Shown here: one piece after another, positions 1-4,163 of the stretch | Position numbering within the stretch: position 1 is the stretch's first letter | Layout of the letters: every line of letters starts with the position of its first letter | Origin: Puniceicoccaceae bacterium | GTDB taxonomy: Bacteria > Verrucomicrobiota > Verrucomicrobiia > Opitutales > Coraliomargaritaceae | Reading direction: 5' to 3' | Assembly (NCBI GenBank): GCA_003566795.1 | Contig: PXBU01000204.1 | Coordinates: forward strand, 1-5,512 | DNA: 5,512 bases | Notes under the pieces: model-generated | The model's input: the letters and a program-made list of their open reading frames with translations, nothing else | What the model was told of the DNA's origin: nothing | The model's database searches: none | Translations under genes and position numbers: made by a program

Positions 1-375
1 AGGGTGCGAGAGCTTGTGGCTCAGAGCGTGTTGCTGTACGATAGGATGGTAGAGAGTGGTGTGGCACCTGAGCAAGCTCGGATCCATTTACCACAAGGGA
101 TGATGACGTCTTGGATTTGGGGTATGGACCTCCATAATCTTTTACACTTCCTGATGTTGCGAACCGATGAACACGCTCAAAAGGAGATACGAGTGTTCGC
201 TGAGGTTATGTTGACATCTCTGAGGAACACAGGTCAGGTTAAGTCAACGCTGGAAGCCTTCGACGAGCTTCGAGCTCGGGAAGCATTCTCACGGAACCTG
301 TCGAATAAGAAGACCTACAAAAAGAACCCAGAAGAGGTGTTGAGAAGGTTGTGGGATGCCACAGAAGAATTGTGA
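1..375 (+). CDS. thyX: Flavin-dependent thymidylate synthase ThyX, C-terminal part (5' end outside window)
   Basis: ThyX makes dTMP from dUMP using methylene-tetrahydrofolate and FAD/NADPH, in the cytoplasm. The reading frame is open to the left edge (base 1 begins an in-frame Arg codon), so the GTG at 4 is not a credible start. About 124 residues are visible. They carry the C-terminal ThyX signature: an ARIHLP segment (about nt 76-93), then DLHNLLHFL, then LRTDEHAQKEIR ending near nt 192. The ARxxLP arginine and the arginine before TDEHAQ correspond to family arginines that bind dUMP. The upstream RHRxxSxNExSxRY motif, diagnostic for the family, should lie off-window. The tail after about residue 80 is charged and not conserved as far as I can tell. 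The stop is TGA at 373-375, 29 bases before the RNA ligase start. Phages commonly carry thyX to support replication. Confidence 0.88.
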   Translation, partial: RVRELVAQSVLLYDRMVESGVAPEQARIHLPQGMMTSWIWGMDLHNLLHFLMLRTDEHAQKEIRVFAEVMLTSLRNTGQVKSTLEAFDELRAREAFSRNLSNKKTYKKNPEEVLRRLWDATEEL

Positions 376-380
376 GGTGA
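374..380 (+). promoter_or_regulatory. Strong Shine-Dalgarno-like GAGGTGA overlapping the thyX stop
   Basis: GAGGTGA overlaps the thyX TGA stop and lies 5 bases before an ATG at 386. It matches the consensus AAGGAGGTGA well. The ATG it serves opens a nine-codon frame, not the RNA ligase, which has its own GAGGAG at 391-396. It could be chance or part of a coupling arrangement. Confidence 0.4.
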
Positions 381-385
381 TTATT

Positions 386-415
386 ATGAAGAGGAGAAAA
401 ATAAATGCCGAATGA
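386..415 (+). CDS. Possible nine-residue mini-ORF overlapping the RNA ligase start
   Basis: ATG at 386 opens MKRRKINAE and stops with TGA at 413-415, eight bases downstream of the first base of the ligase ATG (405) and in a different frame. It has a strong GAGGTGA site at ideal spacing. A ribosome translating it would cover the ligase GAGGAG site and terminate on top of the ligase start, the geometry of a leader peptide or termination-reinitiation coupling. The peptide is lysine/arginine-rich but too short to judge by composition. It may simply be fortuitous; nothing shows that it is expressed. Confidence 0.25.
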   Translation: MKRRKINAE

Positions 416-1691
416 ACAAAGAGCTCTGGCCACAATTGAAACCATACTAGGGGTCGAGCCTATACCGGATGCAGATAAAATAGAGAGGGCACGTATACGT
501 GGGTGGTCTGTGGTTACACGTAAAGGGGAGTTCAAGCCGGGCGACCTCTGTGTGTTCTTTGAGATAGACTCAGTGCTGCCTGAACACGAACGATACGCCT
601 TCCTCAAAGATGCATGGAAGGATAGTCTCAAAGGTTATCGACTACGTACCAAGAAGATGAGAGGACAGATTTCACAGGGGCTCGCCATACCCATCTCTAA
701 GTTCGAAGAGGAAGAGGTGGTGAATGCAGCGCTGAAGGATGTAGGGAAAGATGTCACTCAAGCGCTGGGAGTCACTCTGTATGTGCCGCCTGTTGCTGCA
801 TCGATGAACGCAGCTCAGAAAGGCGCCTTTCCTCATTTCATTCCCAAGACTGATGAAGAGCGTGTCCAGAATGTAAACACTAAGCATTTTCTATCGGTGC
901 TCAAAGAAGCATACGATTATGATGGTGCGGCCTACATCAATCAAGCCAAAGGTGTAGACATGCTGGATGTACTTATCGATGAAGGTAAGGACCTGGTCAA
1001 AGGAGGACCTGATAGCGAGGACCCCATGACTCCAGGGGCTGTGTACTATGTATCGGAGAAGCTTGATGGTACCAGTATTACTCTGTATGTGCGTGAGGGC
1101 GAGTGGGGATTTTGCTCCCGCAACTACGAACTCAAGTATGATGAAGAAGCAACTGATGTATACAACCGAGTCGTAAGAGACAAAGAGCTCGCTACAAAGC
1201 TTGTAGAGACCTCAAGAACTATCCAAAACAACGCGTACCCACTCCCAACCAACTTCGCTATACAGGGAGAAATCGTGGGGCTGGGTGTTCAGGGCAACCC
1301 TTATAAACTTGAGAAATTGGAATTATTCGTATTCTCCATTTTCGACATCGATGCTCAGGAATACATTGCCGTGGATTCTATGATACAGCTGTCGAGTCTC
1401 TTGAGCCTTCTGACCTGTCCTTTCCGATCAGTCACCCCCACCCCCTTTGTAACTCACAGCCTGTATGGAGACAGAGACAACTTCCAGCATGCATTCGACA
1501 ATCCGTTGGAGGAGGAGGGGTTCCTGCAGAAGGCAGCTCTTCGGTCGATGTCATCGCATCAGAGTGCCTTGAACTACTCAGCCATACCTGAAGGAGAAGT
1601 ATACCGGCCCTTCTGGAGCATTCCACGTGCTTTCAAGGAATTGCTGTCGTTCAAGGTCATCAACAACAGGTACCTTCTGAAAGAAAAGTAA
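405..1691 (+). CDS. ATP-dependent RNA ligase, DRB0094/Rnl5-like
   Basis: This is a covalent nucleotidyltransferase ligase that adenylates itself on lysine, transfers AMP to a 5'-phosphate end and seals it to a 3'-OH. It is complete at 428 residues: ATG at 405 with GAGGAG (391-396) 8 bases upstream. Residues 5-130 form the N-terminal OB-like module of this family (GWSVVTRKGEFKPGD, FFEIDSVLPE, RLRTKKMRGQISQGL), followed by FIPKTDEERVQN (145-157). Nucleotidyltransferase motifs follow in order: motif I EKLDG with nucleophile K219; SRNYEL at 238-243; motif III QGEIVG with E289; IIIa LFVFSIFDI near 307-315; motif IV PEGEVYRP (395-402); motif V SFKVINNRYLLK (415-426). The Deinococcus prototype is about 342 residues with its lysine near 165 (from memory), so roughly 50 residues (about 158-211) appear to be inserted before motif I, and the IIIa-IV interval is also long. 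With the kinase/phosphatase gene downstream, a role in RNA or nick repair is likely. Confidence 0.9.
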   Translation: MPNEQRALATIETILGVEPIPDADKIERARIRGWSVVTRKGEFKPGDLCVFFEIDSVLPEHERYAFLKDAWKDSLKGYRLRTKKMRGQISQGLAIPISKFEEEEVVNAALKDVGKDVTQALGVTLYVPPVAASMNAAQKGAFPHFIPKTDEERVQNVNTKHFLSVLKEAYDYDGAAYINQAKGVDMLDVLIDEGKDLVKGGPDSEDPMTPGAVYYVSEKLDGTSITLYVREGEWGFCSRNYELKYDEEATDVYNRVVRDKELATKLVETSRTIQNNAYPLPTNFAIQGEIVGLGVQGNPYKLEKLELFVFSIFDIDAQEYIAVDSMIQLSSLLSLLTCPFRSVTPTPFVTHSLYGDRDNFQHAFDNPLEEEGFLQKAALRSMSSHQSALNYSAIPEGEVYRPFWSIPRAFKELLSFKVINNRYLLKEK

Positions 1692-1713
1692 AATATATTA
1701 TTGGCAGAAGAGA

Positions 1714-1737
1714 AGCCCCTCATAGAAGGGGCTCTTT
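1714..1737 (+). terminator. Rho-independent-type terminator after RNA ligase
   Basis: AGCCCCT (1714-1720) pairs with AGGGGCT (1727-1733) around a 6-base loop CATAGA, giving a 7-bp GC-rich stem followed by CTTT. The T-run is short and broken by C, so termination may be partial. It lies 23 bases after the ligase stop. A second hairpin with the same arms lies at 2044-2062. Confidence 0.7.
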
Positions 1738-1747
1738 GTATATTATA
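1727..1747 (+). repeat. Direct repeat copy 1: hairpin right arm plus AT-rich box
   Basis: The 21 bases here match 2056-2076 at 20 positions; the only difference is C versus T just after the stem. The left stem arm AGCCCCT (1714-1720) is also repeated at 2044-2050, while the loops differ in length and sequence. The repeat therefore preserves stem and AT-box but not loop, as expected if both parts are functional. Confidence 0.8.
1735..1747 (+). promoter_or_regulatory. AT-rich box TTTGTATATTATA, copy 1 (promoter-like)
   Basis: The box follows the terminator stem directly and is identical to 2064-2076. It contains TATATT (1739-1744) and TATTAT (1741-1746), both close to the bacterial -10 consensus. 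The region where a -35 element would sit is the hairpin itself and has no TTGACA-like match. TG precedes TATTAT by two bases, one more than in a normal extended -10. It could be a phage-specific promoter driving the 78-residue gene, whose start is 19 bases downstream. Promoter function is inferred from position and repetition only. Confidence 0.45.
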
Positions 1748-1765
1748 AGGGAAGAGGAGAGAACA

Positions 1766-2002
1766 ATGACACACACATTTCGATACGGACTGACCACAGT
1801 GAAAATGGGAATCGATTCAACAACAGATGAAACAGTTTTTCGCGTAAAGCACGCTGGTAACATGAGAGACAGGTTTTCCGACGTTATCGAGAATGTTCGT
1901 AAGATGTTTGATTACGATGAATCAGTTGAATTTGAGATTCGCAATGCAACAGGAAGTCCTGGTTACATGTACAAAGCTGACTTCTATTTCGCAAAGGGGT
2001 AA
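1766..2002 (+). CDS. Hypothetical 78-residue protein between duplicated hairpin units
   Basis: I do not recognise this protein. The ATG at 1766 is chosen because GAGGAG (1754-1759) lies 6 bases upstream; an in-frame TTG at 1736 would start inside the repeat without a well-spaced site and is less likely. The product is small, soluble and mixed-charge, with no signal peptide, membrane segment or cysteines. It begins with an alternating hydrophobic stretch (FRYGLTTVKMG), has a probable amphipathic helix in the middle (RFSDVIENVRKMFDYD), and ends in beta-like segments rich in aromatics (GYMYKADFYFAKG). It is the only gene between the two hairpin/AT-box units, so it may be transcribed as its own unit. 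This resembles a moron-like insertion in the ligase-kinase block, but that is inference. Confidence 0.7.
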   Translation: MTHTFRYGLTTVKMGIDSTTDETVFRVKHAGNMRDRFSDVIENVRKMFDYDESVEFEIRNATGSPGYMYKADFYFAKG

Positions 2003-2009
2003 TATATTG

Positions 2010-2023
2010 GTAAAAGTTTTTAC
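2010..2023 (+). repeat. Short AT-rich inverted repeat in intergenic gap
   Basis: GTAAAA (2010-2015) and TTTTAC (2018-2023) are perfect inverted arms separated by GT, starting 8 bases after the stop of the 78-residue gene. As RNA it would be a weak hairpin with an impossibly tight two-base loop unless pairs open. As DNA it could be a protein-binding dyad. No second copy was seen in the window. Confidence 0.35.
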
Positions 2024-2043
2024 AACTAATTATCAACCTTTTG

Positions 2044-2066
2044 AGCCCCTATATTAGGGGCTTTTT
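2044..2066 (+). terminator. Rho-independent terminator after the 78-residue gene
   Basis: AGCCCCTA (2044-2051) pairs with TAGGGGCT (2055-2062) around a 3-base loop TAT, an 8-bp stem followed by an uninterrupted T-run (2062-2066). Upstream TTTT (2039-2042) gives some symmetry, but the pattern is strongest as a plus-strand terminator. It ends the unit carrying the 78-residue gene. Confidence 0.75.
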
Positions 2067-2076
2067 GTATATTATA
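2056..2076 (+). repeat. Direct repeat copy 2: hairpin right arm plus AT-rich box
   Basis: Second copy of the 21-base repeat, 329 bases after the first (20 of 21 positions identical). Together the two copies bracket the 78-residue gene. Recombination between them would remove that gene cleanly and leave one hairpin/AT-box unit. Confidence 0.8.
2064..2076 (+). promoter_or_regulatory. AT-rich box TTTGTATATTATA, copy 2 (promoter-like)
   Basis: Identical to the box at 1735-1747 and likewise fused to the end of a terminator hairpin. TATTAT (2070-2075) ends 4 bases before the ATG at 2080. If it is a -10 element, transcription would start at or within a few bases of that ATG, giving a leaderless or near-leaderless mRNA for the 73-residue gene and the kinase/phosphatase behind it. 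No -35-like hexamer is seen at normal spacing. Confidence 0.45.
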
Positions 2077-2079
2077 CAC

Positions 2080-2301
2080 ATGAGCAAGGTAAACATAGGC
2101 GATAAGGTTTGTTTCATTAGACGACCCCGTGAGAGGGGAATGGTTGTGACTCGGCCGCATGTCGTTCACAATTATGACGACACAGGTTATCTGTATGACA
2201 TCCATCATGAGGCTGGGTTGATGAAGAGAGACTCGGATGGACGGCTGGTTCCTTTTGAATACGAAGAGGTTATGTTTGTTCCTTATGGAGAAGAAGTGTA
2301 A
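2080..2301 (+). CDS. Hypothetical 73-residue protein, possible SH3/KOW-like fold
   Basis: I do not recognise a named family. ATG at 2080 is preferred: the frame is open farther upstream, but only through the terminator hairpin (TTG at 2041 and 2065). There is no Shine-Dalgarno within the usual distance; the nearest purine run, AGGGG at 2056-2060, is 19 bases away and lies in the hairpin stem. The opening VNIGDKVCFIRRPRERGMVV resembles the first strands of small SH3-like or KOW/Tudor-like barrels (xxGDxVxx...GxVV), followed by beta-prone segments and an acidic end (FEYEEVMFVPYGEEV). Such folds often bind nucleic acid or protein, but this assignment is a guess from pattern. The stop TAA overlaps the kinase ATG by one base (TAATG), which suggests translational coupling. 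Confidence 0.7.
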   Translation: MSKVNIGDKVCFIRRPRERGMVVTRPHVVHNYDDTGYLYDIHHEAGLMKRDSDGRLVPFEYEEVMFVPYGEEV

Positions 2302-3392
2302 TGCAGTATACTGCTAAGATTAAGTTTGTATTCCCCATCGGACTTCCTGCGAGTGGGAAGTCCTCGTGGGTGAGAGAGGAAATGGGGCCGAAGGATTTCT
2401 GTCTCAGCTATGATGTGTACAGAGAGTGGCCTCAGTATAAACTCGAGGAAGGTGCATCTCCCAAGGACATCGAGAAGAGAGAAGCTGCGGTGAAGAAGCA
2501 GCTAAGAGATGACATTCAGGAAATCTTTACTGAAGCTGTTGACGAGATTGAAGCTTGTGAGAGAGCAAACGTTGAACACACTTGGAATGAACGCCGTGTG
2601 TTCATCGATAACACCAACCTCAGCTCCAAGGCCCTAAACCGCATTCTCGAATACCTGAAGACATGCGCCTATCGTACCGCAGGGCGCGTGGGGTTTACAA
2701 CTGAGGTCAATGATAGCTTTCTCAGTGTACCAGTTGAAGAGTGTGTTATAAGGGATGCAGCTCGCGAGAGAAGTGTAGGACCAAGCGTCATCTATCACAT
2801 GTATAAAACCCACGTTCGCCGAATAGAGAAAGCCGCGGACCATCGTACTAGGCTAGCATACAATGAGAAGCTGGCTTCTCACCCCATCACCATTAAAGAT
2901 GATACCTATGTAATCATCGTGGACCTCGATGGTACTCTTGCTCTTATGACAGACAGAGGCCCTTATGAGGGCGGTGTGAAGTATCTGAGGGATGCTGTAA
3001 ACTGGCCTGTGTACTACATGCTTGAGGCTCTTACAAAAGAGAACCTGAGAGTGAATGGACGGCGTATAGAGATTATGTTCCTGAGCGGAAGAGAGGGTAC
3101 CGCATACAATGTAGCTTTTACCTCCGAGTGGCTAAAGGATAATGTTATCATCCCTCTGGGTCTTCACAACCCTAGTAACGTATTCGTACCCAAGTGGTCT
3201 CTGTACCTTCGACATGAGGGTGACCATAGGTCTGATGACATTGTCAAGGAAGAGCTCTTTCGCGGAAGTCACATCGGGCTCAAGGATGATTGTAAGGTGC
3301 TGGCTGTATTCGATGACAGAGACCGCGTGGTGAAGATGTGGAGAGAGAAGATGGGTTTTCCTGTTTTCCAGGTAGCTCCCGGAGATTTCTAA
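2301..3392 (+). CDS. pseT: Bifunctional polynucleotide 5'-kinase/3'-phosphatase, T4 PseT type
   Basis: This enzyme phosphorylates 5'-OH ends with ATP and removes 3'-phosphates or 2',3'-cyclic phosphates, preparing broken RNA or DNA for ligation. It is 363 residues against about 301 for T4 Pnkp. Kinase domain: P-loop GLPASGKS (14-21, K20), SYDVYR (36-41; D38 and R41 match the T4 D35/R38 pair), FIDNTNLS (101-108; D103 matches T4 D85), and IRDAAR (150-155; R155 matches T4 R126). HAD phosphatase domain: DLDGTLA (208-214; D208 nucleophile, D210 acid/base), DRGPYE, FLSGRE (260-265), RSDDIVKEELF (310-320), FDDRDRVV (337-344), and a terminal FQVAPGDF close to T4 WQVASGDF. All key residues are present, so both activities are expected. 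The ATG overlaps the preceding stop, and GGAG lies at 2287-2290. It probably works with the upstream ligase. T4 residue matches are from memory of that protein. Confidence 0.93.
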   Translation: MQYTAKIKFVFPIGLPASGKSSWVREEMGPKDFCLSYDVYREWPQYKLEEGASPKDIEKREAAVKKQLRDDIQEIFTEAVDEIEACERANVEHTWNERRVFIDNTNLSSKALNRILEYLKTCAYRTAGRVGFTTEVNDSFLSVPVEECVIRDAARERSVGPSVIYHMYKTHVRRIEKAADHRTRLAYNEKLASHPITIKDDTYVIIVDLDGTLALMTDRGPYEGGVKYLRDAVNWPVYYMLEALTKENLRVNGRRIEIMFLSGREGTAYNVAFTSEWLKDNVIIPLGLHNPSNVFVPKWSLYLRHEGDHRSDDIVKEELFRGSHIGLKDDCKVLAVFDDRDRVVKMWREKMGFPVFQVAPGDF

Positions 3393-3409
3393 AAGGACTA
3401 ATTGAAGTT

Positions 3410-4162
3410 ATGGGTAAAGTATTTGTATGTGGTGATGTTCATGGGGACTTGGACATCGCCAAACTTAATAAGTTTGCACGGGGAGATGGAGCCTCTCTCA
3501 CTAAAGAAGATTTCGTTGTGGTTGCGGGAGACATGGGGATAGTATGGTCTACTGACCAAAACTCAGTCCGAGAGCTGATACTGCGAGATAGGTATGAGGA
3601 ATACCCTTGGACCACTTTGTTCATCGATGGTAATCACGAAAACTTCCATAGACTCCGTTCCGAGTTCTACCCGAGGTATGAGAGCCGAGTGGAGGGGGTT
3701 GTCACACCTATAACAGAGCATGTATGGCATCTACACAGAGGCTGCCTCTACAACCTGCACGGACATAAGGTTTTCTGTTTCGGTGGGGGTGTTTCCATCG
3801 ATGCTGATAGGCGTACACAGGGTGTCAGCTACTGGCCTGAGGAAATTCCCTCCCACATGGAAATGAAGAGAGGTATGGATGCTTTACGACAACAGGGTGA
3901 GGATGTAGATTACGTGATTACCCATTGTCCACCTCAATCTGTCATGACCCAAGTTTTTGCAACCCTGAAGTTGCATGGCGGTAGTGAGCATCCACGCAGC
4001 CTGCTGGAGAAACCCTTTAGGGAGTATCTGGATGAGGTAATTCGGATGACACCTAGTCGTAAGGGGTGGTTCTTCGGTCACATGCACATAGACCAAGACT
4101 ATCAGGTGGACTTCGATGTATTCTCAGGGCTGTATAACCAACAGCCCGTTCAGCTTCTCTAG
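3410..4162 (+). CDS. Calcineurin-like metallophosphoesterase
   Basis: This is a binuclear-metal phosphoesterase of 250 residues. The ATG at 3410 is chosen because the protein then begins directly with the first beta strand (MGKVFVCGDVHGD); an in-frame GTG at 3338 would add 24 unlikely residues encoded inside the kinase gene. AAGGA (3393-3397) lies 12 bases upstream, a slightly long spacing. All metal-ligand motifs are intact: GDVHG (8-12; D9, H11), GDMG (40-43; D41), GNHEN (74-78; N75, H76), THCPP (171-175; H172) and GHMHID (223-228; H224, H226). The substrate is unknown; relatives include protein phosphatases, nucleotidases and cyclic phosphodiesterases. The WPEEIPSHMEM segment recalls stand-alone phosphoesterases I associate with Firmicutes and their phages. 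It starts 17 bases after the kinase/phosphatase stop, so co-transcription and a role in nucleic-acid end processing are plausible but unproven. Confidence 0.88.
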   Translation: MGKVFVCGDVHGDLDIAKLNKFARGDGASLTKEDFVVVAGDMGIVWSTDQNSVRELILRDRYEEYPWTTLFIDGNHENFHRLRSEFYPRYESRVEGVVTPITEHVWHLHRGCLYNLHGHKVFCFGGGVSIDADRRTQGVSYWPEEIPSHMEMKRGMDALRQQGEDVDYVITHCPPQSVMTQVFATLKLHGGSEHPRSLLEKPFREYLDEVIRMTPSRKGWFFGHMHIDQDYQVDFDVFSGLYNQQPVQLL

Positions 4163-4163
4163 A
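4158..4163. other. Shared palindromic stop codons of convergent genes (TCTAGA)
   Basis: The plus-strand phosphoesterase ends with TAG at 4160-4162, and the minus-strand helicase ends with TAG read from 4161 down to 4159. The palindrome CTAG therefore terminates both proteins and the genes overlap by four bases. No hairpin-plus-T-run is visible within about 60 bases on either strand, so RNA from each gene probably runs into the other as antisense. Confidence 0.9.

Noticed and set aside
1432..1446. C-rich tract in the RNA ligase as a possible programmed or sequencing frameshift
   Set aside because: The ligase frame reads through it, and motifs IV and V follow in the same frame, so no shift is needed.
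1736..1768. TTG at 1736 as start of an 88-residue version of the small orphan protein
   Set aside because: It lies in the terminator/AT-box repeat, while the ATG at 1766 has GAGGAG six bases upstream. The extra residues are just the translated repeat and ribosome site.
2041..2079. TTG at 2041 or 2065 as start of the 73-residue gene
   Set aside because: These would translate the terminator hairpin. AGGGG before 2065 is only 4 bases away and locked in the stem. The protein pattern begins sensibly at ATG 2080.
3338..3409. GTG at 3338 as start of the metallophosphoesterase
   Set aside because: The added 24 residues come from a second frame of the conserved kinase/phosphatase C-terminus and have no homology-like pattern. 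The family begins right at the first strand encoded from 3410.
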